From Crocinitomicaceae bacterium (GTDB taxonomy: Bacteria; Bacteroidota; Bacteroidia; Flavobacteriales_D; Crocinitomicaceae), in NCBI GenBank assembly GCA_028689775.1, contig JAQVCM010000015.1, positions 29,301 through 93,300 of the forward strand: a stretch of DNA of 64,000 nt, written 5' to 3'. A model generated the notes under the pieces. It searched no databases. It was not told where the DNA came from and saw only the letters and a program-made list of their open reading frames with translations. Below, piece by piece: positions 8,812-17,538 of the stretch; the stretch's first letter is position 1, and each line of letters opens with the position of its first letter. The translations under genes and the position numbers were made by a program.

Positions 8812-8836
8812 TTTTCCCTACTAAAACTGAACGCGT

Positions 8837-10168
8837 GTGATTGTAAAAGGCGATAAAAAAATAATTCGAGGATGGGTTGCTTATGATTGGGCCAATTCGG
8901 TCTATAATTTGGTGATTTCATCAGCTATTTTTCCTTTGTTTTACGACGCTGTAACGCGGAAGAATTACGCTGAACAGATTGGAGTAGCGCCAGAAGATGC
9001 CAAAAACATTGAACAAGTCATGGTCAAATTCTTCGGAATTGAGCTTTCTTCATCCGTTCTCTTTTCATTCATTTTATCCGCTTCATTTTTAGTGGTTTCT
9101 GTTGCTTCTCCTTTACTTTCAGGAATAGCAGATTACACAGGAAGTAAGAAAAAATTCATGAAGTTCTTCTGTTATTTAGGAGCAATTTCGTGCATTTCGC
9201 TCTTCTGGTTCGATCCAAAACACCTCGAATGTGGAATGTTGTCCATCTTTTTTGCAAGCATCGGATTTTGGAATAGTTTGGTGTTCTACAATGCGTTCTT
9301 ACCTGAAATTGCGCATGTTCAAGACCACGACCGCATCTCTGCTCGCGGATACATGATGGGTTATTTTGGTTCCATGGTGTTGTTAATCATTTGTTTGGCG
9401 ATTATCATGACACAAGGCGCTCAATATACCAAATACAGTTTCATTCTAGTTGGTTTGTGGTGGGCAGGATTTAGTCAGATTACCTATCGCGTTTTACCAA
9501 ATAACATCCACAATAAAAAAGTTGAGAAAGGAATTTTATGGAGAGGTTTTAGGGAATTGAAAAACGTTTTTGCTGATTTTAGAAAAACCAAACGTCTGAA
9601 AAAATATTTATTGTCCTTTTTCTTTTTCAACACCGGCGTACAAACCGTGATGTTGATGGCTACCATTTTCGCTACCAAAGAAATCTCGTGGCCAGACGGT
9701 GATGGCGGAACGGGATTAATTGTAGCGATTCTCCTCATTCAAATCCTTGGAGCCGCAGGTGCATTCTTGATGTCGCGAGTCTCTGAAAAAATTGGAAATA
9801 TCAAAACCTTAACCATTTCGGTAACCATTTGGATTGGAATTTGTTTCGCTGCTTTCGTCGTAAAAACACCGATGGAATTCTACTTATTAGCATCTGCAGT
9901 CGGATTAGTTATGGGCGGTGTGCAAGCCTTGGCACGATCAACCTATTCTAAATTCCTTCCCGAAACCACAGACAATGCCAGTTATTTCTCCTTCTACGAC
10001 GCAACAGAAAAAATTGGAATTGTTCTAGGAACCTTGTTCTTCGGCTTGGCAGAAATGCTGACAGGTTCGATTCGGTATTCGGTAATCTCAGTAGCATTTT
10101 TCTTTATCATTGGCTTGGTGATGTTGTTTTTTGTTCCGAAGGAGGAAGTGGAGTTGGTGGAAAAATAG
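8837..10168 (+). CDS. MFS transporter of the UMF1/Atg22-like group
   Basis: 443 residues with about twelve membrane helices. The opening GWVAYDWANSVYNLVIS is the hallmark of UMF1-type MFS proteins, found in many bacteria and related to yeast Atg22 amino-acid effluxers. The start must be non-ATG: GTG at 8837, because the next in-frame ATG lies past the first helix. It closes the five-gene block 4877-10168 (25 nt after the dehydrogenase gene), so it may export or import a compound of that pathway, but no substrate can be read from the sequence. Confidence 0.8.
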   Translation: MIVKGDKKIIRGWVAYDWANSVYNLVISSAIFPLFYDAVTRKNYAEQIGVAPEDAKNIEQVMVKFFGIELSSSVLFSFILSASFLVVSVASPLLSGIADYTGSKKKFMKFFCYLGAISCISLFWFDPKHLECGMLSIFFASIGFWNSLVFYNAFLPEIAHVQDHDRISARGYMMGYFGSMVLLIICLAIIMTQGAQYTKYSFILVGLWWAGFSQITYRVLPNNIHNKKVEKGILWRGFRELKNVFADFRKTKRLKKYLLSFFFFNTGVQTVMLMATIFATKEISWPDGDGGTGLIVAILLIQILGAAGAFLMSRVSEKIGNIKTLTISVTIWIGICFAAFVVKTPMEFYLLASAVGLVMGGVQALARSTYSKFLPETTDNASYFSFYDATEKIGIVLGTLFFGLAEMLTGSIRYSVISVAFFFIIGLVMLFFVPKEEVELVEK

Positions 10169-10183
10169 TATTTGGGATTAATA

Positions 10184-10474
10184 TTGTCCGATAAAAAGAT
10201 TCAAAACTAAGATCAAAGATTTCTCGATGCAAAAGCATCATCGAAAAGACAGGTATGACGTGGGATTGGTGTTTTTTAACTTTTTGCTAGGCAATGCATT
10301 GCCTAGCAAAAAGTTAAAAAACAATTTCTTCGTCCTGAACCTGTCTTTCCGAAAAATTTCAGAAGAAATTTGAGGAATCTTTTGTTCGACAATTATAGCC
10401 CTCAAAAAAAGAATTTACTAAGATCTATTGACTATCAATGGGTTTCATTTGCGCTTTAAGTTTTTATCGGACAA
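10184..10474. mobile_element. MITE-like non-autonomous element with a 52-bp perfect palindrome
   Basis: Terminal inverted repeat TTGTCCGATAAAAA at 10184-10197 and its exact complement at 10461-10474. Outside them the 15-mer atttgggattaatat occurs in direct orientation at 10170-10184 (abutting the left end) and 10480-10494 (6 nt beyond the right end), like a target duplication or flanking repeat. Inside, 10271-10322 is a perfect 52-bp palindrome (26-bp arms, no loop), enclosed by further partial inverted repeats (AAGACAGGT near 10248 and ACCTGTCTT near 10340). No ORF. A 10-bp piece of the terminal repeat (ATTGTCCGAT) recurs at 17381-17390. Confidence 0.65.
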
Positions 10475-10570
10475 CAGTGATTTGGGATTAATATATAGAA
10501 CGAAAACGTATTCAATAAGTAGTATTTCAGAATTGCTTCCACATCCATAAGTTAATTTCAAATTATTATA

Positions 10571-10603
10571 TTGATCAAAACCTTAATATTAGCCTTAAAT
10601 TTG
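10571..10603 (+). promoter_or_regulatory. Candidate promoter of the 10632 gene
   Basis: TAAATTTG at 10596-10603 fits the -7 consensus TAnnTTTG; TTG at 10571-10573 lies 22 nt upstream as a possible -33 element. It supports the ATG at 10632 over the TTG at 10617. Confidence 0.5.
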
Positions 10604-10631
10604 CATACAATCAGATTTGTATAAAAGCCTT

Positions 10632-11465
10632 ATGAAAAACGTCCTCGTATTCTTTCTCTTGCTTACCCCATTCCTCATCTTCTCCCAAAATGATAACCTC
10701 ACCCAATACCAAAAAGCCGTCGATTACAACACGATCAACCAACCCGATTCTGCGTATCATCTTTTCAGAAAATTAGAAAATCACATCTTAAAATCAGATA
10801 GTTTATACCCATTTTTACTAACGAATAAAGTTCTTTCAATCATTGAATTGGAGAAAGAATCGCGATTGTCTGAAAAATTTCAGGAGTCTTTGGATTATGG
10901 TTTGGAAGCATTGAAAGCATTTCAAGAGTTGAAAGGAAGAGTGAGCGAAGAGCTAGTGAAAAAAGAATATCTGATCATTAAAAACGTAATTATTTCTTCT
11001 TTTGGTCTTGGTGATTTTGAAGGTGCGAAAGAATGGAAAGCTTTGTTGTACCATGCTCAGAAAGCAAGTCTTCTCCCAAAAACAATGGCTGCAAGTTTCA
11101 ACTTTGATTTTTTTACGGTTGATGACTTAAATGTGTACGGATATGAATGGTATGCAGAATATCCGAAAAGTCCGTATGATAAATCCAATTTTACCAAAGT
11201 GATTTATTACGTTTACGATACCAATCCAGATGGTTCGGATAAACAGCAACTTTTTAGATTAAACCTTGAAAAATTCAATGGTACAGCGCGAAACATGGAT
11301 TACGTTTTGACCAAAAAAATTGGGAGCGGACCGAATGAGACGAGCGTTACGCTTTACGCATATCCATACGTGAAGAACATTGACTATCAGAAATTACAAA
11401 ACGATGTAAGAGAAATTGCTGGTGGAAATATCAAGAATTACTTTAAAGATAATCGAAAATTATAG
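10632..11465 (+). CDS. Secreted protein of unknown function
   Basis: 277 residues starting with a clear signal peptide (MKNVLVFFLLLTPFLIFSQ). The frame can be extended five codons to a TTG at 10617, but the ATG fits the signal peptide and the promoter box at 10596. The mature part is mixed helical/beta, begins with a TPR-like stretch (YQKAVDYNTINQPDSAYHLF) and carries several aromatic residues in the middle (YGYEWYAEYPKSPYD). I do not recognise a family. It follows the MITE-like element and is probably a single-gene unit exported to the periplasm or cell surface. Confidence 0.65.
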   Translation: MKNVLVFFLLLTPFLIFSQNDNLTQYQKAVDYNTINQPDSAYHLFRKLENHILKSDSLYPFLLTNKVLSIIELEKESRLSEKFQESLDYGLEALKAFQELKGRVSEELVKKEYLIIKNVIISSFGLGDFEGAKEWKALLYHAQKASLLPKTMAASFNFDFFTVDDLNVYGYEWYAEYPKSPYDKSNFTKVIYYVYDTNPDGSDKQQLFRLNLEKFNGTARNMDYVLTKKIGSGPNETSVTLYAYPYVKNIDYQKLQNDVREIAGGNIKNYFKDNRKL

Positions 11466-11660
11466 TGATTTCGAATCCAAGGTTTGACTTCATGTTCTCC
11501 AGAAGGAATTGATTTTTCATTTTTTTGCGTCGAGAAATCTTCTAACTCCTTGTTACAAATTATTTTTATCCCACATTGGGACAAAAAAATAGTTGTTTTA
11601 ATTATTTTTTGTACATTTACTTTCCTAAGCAAAATCACTCACTCTCAATTACTTAAAAGT

Positions 11661-12296
11661 ATGGATACTTTTATTCAAATTCTAATCTACATTCACGCAA
11701 CTTTTGGAGGTATTGCTCTTTTAGCTGGTTACATTGCCTTGAGTGTCAAAAAAGGAAGGTTTTTTCACCGGAAATCAGGACTTGTTTTTTATTATTCGAT
11801 GTTGATTTCTTCTGTCACTGCAATGTTCGTCAGTGTTTTACCAGGACATCTCAGTCCATTTTTATTTGCAATAGGCATTTTTAGTCTCTATTTTGTTTTA
11901 ACTGGAAATCGCGCCTTGCGCTTCAAATACAGTAATCCTAATTTGACCGTCGATCGCTGGATTGCTAAGATCATGATTCTCACAGGGATTTTAATGATTC
12001 TGCTTCCGTTAATTGTTTCGCGAAATGTCAACGTCATTTTATTTGTTTTTGCTACGCTCGGAATTGTTTTTTCTCTTCGAGATCTAAAGTTATATAAAGA
12101 TCCAAAGCGTCTCAAATCCAAATGGTTGAAAATGCACCTTGGAAAAACAATTGGTGGTTACATTGCTGCTGCCACGGCTTTTGTCGTTGTCAACAAGCTG
12201 ATTCCAAGTTTCTACGGATGGTTTTTACCTGGAATTGCTGGTGGAATGATCATTGTATTTTGGACCAGAAAAGTGAGTAGACACAGAAGGTATTAA
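11661..12296 (+). CDS. DUF2306-like integral membrane protein
   Basis: 211 residues from the ATG at 11661 (MDTFIQILIYIHATFGGIALLAGY); the frame is open back to 11484 but those residues look unlike protein and precede the first conserved helix. About six to seven membrane helices, with His in the first helix (IHATFGG) and FHRKSG after the second, and a HLGKTIGGYIAA segment near the C-terminus. The spaced histidines suggest a DUF2306-like/haem-binding membrane fold, but this is only a pattern match. Function unknown. Confidence 0.6.
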   Translation: MDTFIQILIYIHATFGGIALLAGYIALSVKKGRFFHRKSGLVFYYSMLISSVTAMFVSVLPGHLSPFLFAIGIFSLYFVLTGNRALRFKYSNPNLTVDRWIAKIMILTGILMILLPLIVSRNVNVILFVFATLGIVFSLRDLKLYKDPKRLKSKWLKMHLGKTIGGYIAAATAFVVVNKLIPSFYGWFLPGIAGGMIIVFWTRKVSRHRRY

Positions 12297-12320
12297 TAAC
12301 CGTACGATTCGAAATCACAA

Positions 12321-12340
12321 ATAAAGAAATCCTTCTTTAT
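12321..12340. terminator. Small hairpin between convergent genes
   Basis: ATAAAGAA / TTCTTTAT arms (12321-12328 and 12333-12340) with a four-base ATCC loop, between the plus gene ending at 12296 and the minus gene ending at 12337, followed by a short T-run on the plus strand. Weak bidirectional terminator candidate. Confidence 0.35.
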
Positions 12341-13800
12341 CGTTTTTCGCGCTCATTCATTTTCTTGATATCAAAGAAAACTTTATCGATGCTCAAATAT
12401 TGTCCATTTGGTTTTGGACTCAATGCCGGAATTCCGACCAGATAACCAGCTTGATCAATCAAGACATAGAACGGATAGGAGGACGGTTTGAAGGTTTTGT
12501 ATAATTGATCGTCTGGATCCAATTCAAAAAATTCCCAAGGAATCGATTTGAAAATTTCGCGACTTTTTTTCGTCAGATTTTCATCTTTTTCATAAATAGA
12601 AATGAAATTCACTTCGCCTTTGTAACGGTCGTAAATACTTTTCATCAAATCCAATTCTTTCACAGATTCCTTGTTGCTCGCGCTGAAAAAGTGAAGATAC
12701 ACGTATTTTCCAGCATAACTGCTCAAAGTTCTTACTTTATGGTCAGAGGTAGTTAGCAAAAAATCAGGCGATTTCGCTCCTGGTACTAATTCTGTTAATC
12801 TGTAAATCAGGTTTTTAGCAATGACTTTATTTTCCGCGAACATGCTGTAAATAGAAAGACTGTCTAAGACTTTCAAGATATTCGTTTTTGGATAATCAGC
12901 TGAATAATAAACGCTTGAAAGTCCTTTAATCATCACCAATTCACGCAAACGGGCATTGCCAATCATTTTATCTCCCTTTGAAGTTTTTACAAGCGTTGGT
13001 CTTAGCGTATATTCTTTTGCCAAGGCATTGATGATCATGGTTGGACTACTTTTTAAAATCCCCAAATACACTTTGTCATTGGTTTCTTTCGATAATTTAG
13101 GAATGATGTTGGCGTAAAAACTATTGATGTAATTCATGTAAGAATCAGAAGTATAGCTTACCGGAAAATTATCAAGGTAGAAATCAAACTTCTCATATCG
13201 ATTTCTGGCTCCAGCAAACTGAATGTCATCCAAAGCGGCAATTGAAAAACGAACGTGTGTTTTTAAAAATAAACTCGTATCCTTTTCATAGTATTTTTCC
13301 GCATTCTCTTTGAATATTTCCAATTGAGACACAAATTCAGAACCATTGATTCTTTTGGAGGGAAAATAAGTTCCTAAAAAAGTATTCATCCACTTGTCAA
13401 AAGCCAAAATTTGGTAGTTGATATCCGTAGAATCTAAATTAAAAAATGCAATTTCCACTTCATTTCCCAGCGGTCGATAGGCATCGTATCGGTTGGAAGA
13501 AGGAAGGTAAATTTCATAATTTCCTTTCGGTTGAATGTATAGAAAACCCGTATTCTTATTCGATTTTACGATTACTCGCTGCGTAATTTCATTAAAAAAC
13601 TGAAAATCAAAGGTACTATCTTCCTTCACGGTTGTGGTGGCAATCAATTGTTCTCGCATGGAGAAATAATCTTCGATTTCAAATAACTCAACCGTTTGTC
13701 CCACATAATCAGGAGCAAATCCACTTATTTTCGTGGTCGCCTGCGTCATTCCTAAAACAGGAGTCAAGAACAAGACTAAAGAAAAAACAAATCTAAACAT
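12337..13800 (-). CDS. Secreted thioredoxin-fold (TlpA/AhpC-like) protein lacking the CXXC motif
   Basis: 487 residues with an N-terminal signal peptide (MFRFVFSLVLFLTPVLGMTQ). Residues about 20-110 resemble the DUF4369-like beta domain that precedes thioredoxin domains in Bacteroidota; a helical middle follows; the C-terminal 140 residues begin GAKSPDFLLTTSDHKVRTLS and follow the TlpA/AhpC-TSA fold. Where an active enzyme has WxxWCxxC, this protein has HFFSASNKES, so no redox-active cysteines are present at that site; a cis-Pro region (KPSSYPFYVLID) is kept. Probably a non-redox or pseudo-enzyme periplasmic protein. Its start lies 2 nt from the end of coaD, so the two are likely co-transcribed. 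Confidence 0.65.
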   Translation of the reverse strand: MFRFVFSLVLFLTPVLGMTQATTKISGFAPDYVGQTVELFEIEDYFSMREQLIATTTVKEDSTFDFQFFNEITQRVIVKSNKNTGFLYIQPKGNYEIYLPSSNRYDAYRPLGNEVEIAFFNLDSTDINYQILAFDKWMNTFLGTYFPSKRINGSEFVSQLEIFKENAEKYYEKDTSLFLKTHVRFSIAALDDIQFAGARNRYEKFDFYLDNFPVSYTSDSYMNYINSFYANIIPKLSKETNDKVYLGILKSSPTMIINALAKEYTLRPTLVKTSKGDKMIGNARLRELVMIKGLSSVYYSADYPKTNILKVLDSLSIYSMFAENKVIAKNLIYRLTELVPGAKSPDFLLTTSDHKVRTLSSYAGKYVYLHFFSASNKESVKELDLMKSIYDRYKGEVNFISIYEKDENLTKKSREIFKSIPWEFFELDPDDQLYKTFKPSSYPFYVLIDQAGYLVGIPALSPKPNGQYLSIDKVFFDIKKMNEREKR

Positions 13801-13802
13801 GG

Positions 13803-14264
13803 CTATGAAACGAGCATTTCAGGATTGGTTACAAATTCATGGATGTTGCCATCATTCTTTGCAATTTCACGAACAATGGTTGCGCTAATTGGCGCTACAG
13901 AAGGCTCTGTCATAAAGAAAATAGTTTCTACTCCAGAAAGTTTAAAGTTCATTTGAGCAATAGATTTCTCGTATTCAAAATCTTTGGTGTCGCGCAAACC
14001 TCTCAGAATAAAATCACAATGTGTTTCTTTGCAGTAGTCTACCGTTAATTTTTTAAACACTCGAACCGTGATTTTTGGGTTTCCTTCGTAAATTTTTTCA
14101 ATGTGCTTGATGCGTGATTCCAAGGAATAATAATAGTTTTTATTCGTGTTAAAACCAACGCCAATGATGATTTCATCAAACAAAGAAAGTGCCTTGCTGA
14201 TCACGCTTTCGTGCCCTTTGGTAAACGGATCGAATGAACCGGGAAAAAGTGCTTTTCTTTTCAT
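13803..14264 (-). CDS. coaD: Phosphopantetheine adenylyltransferase
   Basis: Catalyses the penultimate step of coenzyme A synthesis, 4'-phosphopantetheine plus ATP to dephospho-CoA. 153 residues, normal length, with the nucleotidyltransferase motif GSFDPFTKGHESVI (residues 9-22) and the FILRGLRDTKDFEYE stretch followed by the ATP-binding ISATIVREIA motif. Part of the minus-strand run DUF3822-rsmD-coaD-thioredoxin-fold gene, with a 20-nt gap to rsmD upstream. Confidence 0.95.
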   Translation of the reverse strand: MKRKALFPGSFDPFTKGHESVISKALSLFDEIIIGVGFNTNKNYYYSLESRIKHIEKIYEGNPKITVRVFKKLTVDYCKETHCDFILRGLRDTKDFEYEKSIAQMNFKLSGVETIFFMTEPSVAPISATIVREIAKNDGNIHEFVTNPEMLVS

Positions 14265-14284
14265 CTTGAGCTTTTTAATGTAAT

Positions 14285-14842
14285 TTAATCTTCCTCCTCA
14301 TCAAATGGAATGGAGAAAAAAGCAAAATAAACGTTTCCATATTTTTTAATGAATTGGAAATGTGGGAAGGAAGATAAATCGGTCTGCTTACCATGTTCTA
14401 CAACCATTAAGCCGCCTTTTCTTAACAATTCACGTTCAAATACCGTTTGTACCAATTCTGCATGAATCGGAGAATCGTACGGTGGATCTGCGAAGATCAA
14501 GTCAAAAGTTAGGTTGGTCTTTTTAACGTATTCGCGAACATCGGCTCTAAAAACATCAATTTTATCTTCCAATTCTACTTTTTTGACCAATTCCTTGATA
14601 AATTTTACACAGTTGAAGTTTTGATCCACAGAAGTGATGTGTCCACTTTCTCGCGATGCAAATTCCAAGGTGATATTTCCCGTACCAGCACATAAATCCA
14701 GGATGTCTAAATCGATGAGTGAGAATTTGTTTTCCAACACGTTGAAAAGTCCTTCCTTGGCAAAATCGGTAGTCGGTCTGGATGGAAATCCTTTCGGTGC
14801 CGAAAATCTTCTTGATTTTAAAATTCCTCTAATTATACGCAA
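14285..14842 (-). CDS. rsmD: 16S rRNA (guanine966-N2)-methyltransferase
   Basis: SAM-dependent methyltransferase that modifies G966 of 16S rRNA. 185 residues; starts MRIIRGILKSRRFSAPKG, with the conserved RPTTDFAKEGLFNVL segment, SAM-binding DLCAGTGNITLE (about 70-81) and catalytic DPPY motif (ADPPYDSP). Its start overlaps the end of the DUF3822 gene by 10 bp, implying translational coupling; rsmD next to coaD is common in bacteria. Confidence 0.93.
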   Translation of the reverse strand: MRIIRGILKSRRFSAPKGFPSRPTTDFAKEGLFNVLENKFSLIDLDILDLCAGTGNITLEFASRESGHITSVDQNFNCVKFIKELVKKVELEDKIDVFRADVREYVKKTNLTFDLIFADPPYDSPIHAELVQTVFERELLRKGGLMVVEHGKQTDLSSFPHFQFIKKYGNVYFAFFSIPFDEEED

Positions 14843-15597
14843 GTGTTCTGATATTTAACTGATAAATGTTTACTGTCCATTACCGTCATCTTTTTAAGAT
14901 CGGTTAATAGGTTAATTTTGGAAAGGAAGTTTTCACTGAAAGCAGGATTTATTTCTGCACTTTCATGGATAAACAATTGTCCCTCTTCACCTAAAAATTG
15001 TTTTTGTTTCAAGCTAAACGTAAGGTAGTACAACACATCTTCTTCGTTGCTATAGTCAAACTGATTGTAAAAAAGCAATTCGTTGTGCTTAACAAGAACA
15101 AGCATAAAATACTGGTCGTGCAACACCAAATGTGCTCCTAATTTGAATGTTGAATTGGAAAAAATTCCTCTTAAAAAATGAGAACCTTCGTGTTGGATGA
15201 TGATTCTCGGAAAACGAATCACGAAATATGATTTCACCCAAAGCGGAATTTCGTAGACATTGACAAGTGACAATTCAGCCAAACGGTTGTAATCGATGTC
15301 GTTCGTTATGATTTCATTGGTGAAACAAGCTTGAAAAATTTCAGTAGCTGAACTAACACCAAAAATATTCATCGGTACTAAGGTTGAAAGTTTTGAACTC
15401 CAGGCAAGTGAATAGTCATCGTATTCAGAATTGATTAAATCCTTCGATTCTAGAAACTGTTGAATTTGTTCTTTAATTTGAAATTCTTTTTTTACAAGAA
15501 ATAGAATTGAACCAAGATGTGTTATGGTTTCTTCGTTAATCAATGTTGCGGAGAACGAAGATTCAGAAAGTACAAATTCAAGATGCGTTTTGGACAT
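14833..15597 (-). CDS. DUF3822 family protein
   Basis: 254 residues; no signal peptide. The acidic, alternating alpha/beta sequence and its position directly upstream of rsmD and coaD match DUF3822 of Bacteroidota, which has an actin/ASKHA-like fold by family description (from memory). Visible features include an N-terminal FVLSESSFSATLI and an IIIQHEGSHFLRGIF stretch around residue 128-145. Molecular role unknown. Upstream (15678-15723) are two small hairpins. Confidence 0.75.
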   Translation of the reverse strand: MSKTHLEFVLSESSFSATLINEETITHLGSILFLVKKEFQIKEQIQQFLESKDLINSEYDDYSLAWSSKLSTLVPMNIFGVSSATEIFQACFTNEIITNDIDYNRLAELSLVNVYEIPLWVKSYFVIRFPRIIIQHEGSHFLRGIFSNSTFKLGAHLVLHDQYFMLVLVKHNELLFYNQFDYSNEEDVLYYLTFSLKQKQFLGEEGQLFIHESAEINPAFSENFLSKINLLTDLKKMTVMDSKHLSVKYQNTCV

Positions 15598-16018
15598 GTT
15601 TTGTGTTAAAGCGATGATCGTTACAAAAATACTCTTTTTTCTTGAATTTTCAGGTGTAAGGTGCGAGACTCATCTTAAAACTATTTTGCAATAGTTTACG
15701 GTCTATATTCCATTTTAAATGGAGTTTAAACGACCATTAAACGCAAATTAATAGAACTAGATTTCATTGAAAGAAGAAATTTTAGAATTGATTAGTATTA
15801 AAATGAGAAGAAACTTTTTATAATAAACTCCTGATTTTGCGTTAAATGAAGGTTGTCGACGGTTAATAAAGCAACAATCAATTGATATTTATGTAAATTG
15901 CCTTAAAATTCTGCGGAACAACATGTTGATTTAAAAGGAATCAAATTTTTACATTTTCAACAACCGCTAAACCTCATTAATTTAAGTTACTATGTGTAAA
16001 GTGTTTAAACCTTCAATT
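15598..16018. other. Intergenic region between divergent genes, with small hairpins
   Basis: No gene seen. Two adjacent hairpins lie just upstream of the DUF3822 gene: AAACTATT / AATAGTTT (15678-15685, 15690-15697) and a TCCATTT / AAATGGA palindrome (15709-15723). The motif ATTAAACGCAAA near 15740 recurs as a near inverse (TTTGCGTTAAAT) near 15838. I could not place a promoter with confidence for the divergent genes at 15597 and 16019. Confidence 0.4.
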
Positions 16019-17266
16019 ATGAATAACCTGATAAAATACATTTTCTTAGCGCTTACTGTATTGGCAAATAATGATAGTTATTCTCAACAACAAATAGGTG
16101 AAAACATTGAAAAGGCAAAAAGAATGATCGATTCGCTTGAAATCAAAGATGACACCTTGAAACAGGACTCTTTTATTTATGGAGGAGAAGAAGTGTCCTA
16201 TACTAAAGATTGGGACAGAATTGGGGTTGTATTTGAATCAAACAATCTTGATTACTCCATTTTTACGTCGAATTACAAGCTTACAAAAGTTGGTCAATCC
16301 GAATATGTCACCGTTTTTCGCATGACTGAGCGCTTATCTTTAGAAAATAGGAGAAAAATAATGGAGTCAATTAAGACTGAAAAGGGAGTTAAAGTGATCG
16401 GCGACATACTGATCACTAAAAGTCCAGCACCTTCTGATAATTCAGTTGCGAATATAGTACCACCTTTAATTACAGACCAAATAATGGTACGTTGGAAGAG
16501 AGCAATAACAGATTCAGAGAAAATAAAGAAATTTATAGACGAAGAAGGATTAGCGGAAATCAGTCAACAAACGTCACTGAATGTAACAATTTTAAAAGTT
16601 CAGAATCCTTTCAATTATCGGGTTATGGAAGTTTGTAATAAATTGATGAAATCGGGATTGGTTACCTTCGCCGAACCCGATTTATATTTTGAAGTGATCA
16701 AAGGACCAACCTATAATTCACATTTTAAAACAGCAACTTTGGATTATTTCACAAGAGGAAATCAAAAAATTGCATTTCAAAAAAAGACAAATTTTATGGG
16801 AGTCGTTTTTAAAAATGAAATGTCAAAAGCGCGTGTTCAAAAACTCATAGATGATTGGGACATAACTGTTGATGCAGTATATATGAATGGCCTATTTTTC
16901 GTGTTAACATTTCCAATTAACCTAAGTTCAGAGAGCGTCAAAACAATTCGTGAAAGTATCATCCTCTTTGAAGAAGTTGAGCTAGTAGGCGATATTCTGA
17001 TACAGACAGAGAATAACCTTATCTTGGCTACTCAGGATCTGATCATAAAGTGGAAACCTGAAACCAGTGAAACTGTTAAACAGACCTTTATTAAGCAATA
17101 TGGCTTGACAGAAGTAAGAAAGATACCTTATATTGCTGGCGGTTTTCAATATAGAATAGAACCTGATGTTGCGTATGCTTCAACGGATATCTGCTTAAAA
17201 TTTTTAGACGCTGATATTGTAGTATTTGCAGAACCTGTTATTATTTCCACTAGTGAAGATGATTGA
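16019..17266 (+). CDS. Secreted protein with a duplicated subtilase-propeptide-like module pair
   Basis: 415 residues from the ATG at 16019, chosen because it opens a signal peptide (MNNLIKYIFLALTVLANNDS, then YSQ); an earlier ATG at 15992 adds nine polar residues. The mature part is an internal duplication A-B-A-B. A units contain GVVF and end in VGDILI (about residues 70-135 and 255-320); B units read DQIMVRWK...FIDEEGL...VTFAEPDL and DLIIKWK...FIKQYGL...VVFAEPVI (about 145-220 and 335-410). The B pattern resembles N-terminal prodomains of S8 subtilases, which act as folding chaperones and inhibitors, yet no protease domain follows. A T9SS-type subtilase is encoded 3.3 kb downstream on the same strand. 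Function unproven. Confidence 0.6.
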   Translation: MNNLIKYIFLALTVLANNDSYSQQQIGENIEKAKRMIDSLEIKDDTLKQDSFIYGGEEVSYTKDWDRIGVVFESNNLDYSIFTSNYKLTKVGQSEYVTVFRMTERLSLENRRKIMESIKTEKGVKVIGDILITKSPAPSDNSVANIVPPLITDQIMVRWKRAITDSEKIKKFIDEEGLAEISQQTSLNVTILKVQNPFNYRVMEVCNKLMKSGLVTFAEPDLYFEVIKGPTYNSHFKTATLDYFTRGNQKIAFQKKTNFMGVVFKNEMSKARVQKLIDDWDITVDAVYMNGLFFVLTFPINLSSESVKTIRESIILFEEVELVGDILIQTENNLILATQDLIIKWKPETSETVKQTFIKQYGLTEVRKIPYIAGGFQYRIEPDVAYASTDICLKFLDADIVVFAEPVIISTSEDD

Positions 17267-17538
17267 CACGGCTCAATAGAAGGAGAAAACACTAAAAAAA
17301 GCAGCTTTATGATGACACTTAAACATGTTTTGAATATTGAAGTTTTTGATGATAATAAGCAATCAAAAGACGCGTAAGTTATTGTCCGATTAAAGTGGAA
17401 AGTATTAAGTTACGGCATCTCACAAGGGATATGCCACACAGAAGCGGATTATCGTAAACGAACAATTTAGATTGGACTTACCTCGCATTAGCGCTTGACT
17501 AAAATTATGTTATATGAAACCCTTTTTGAATCAAAACT

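Noticed and set aside
17310..17378. 23-codon ORF between the secreted genes
   Set aside because: Too short, no promoter, no family.
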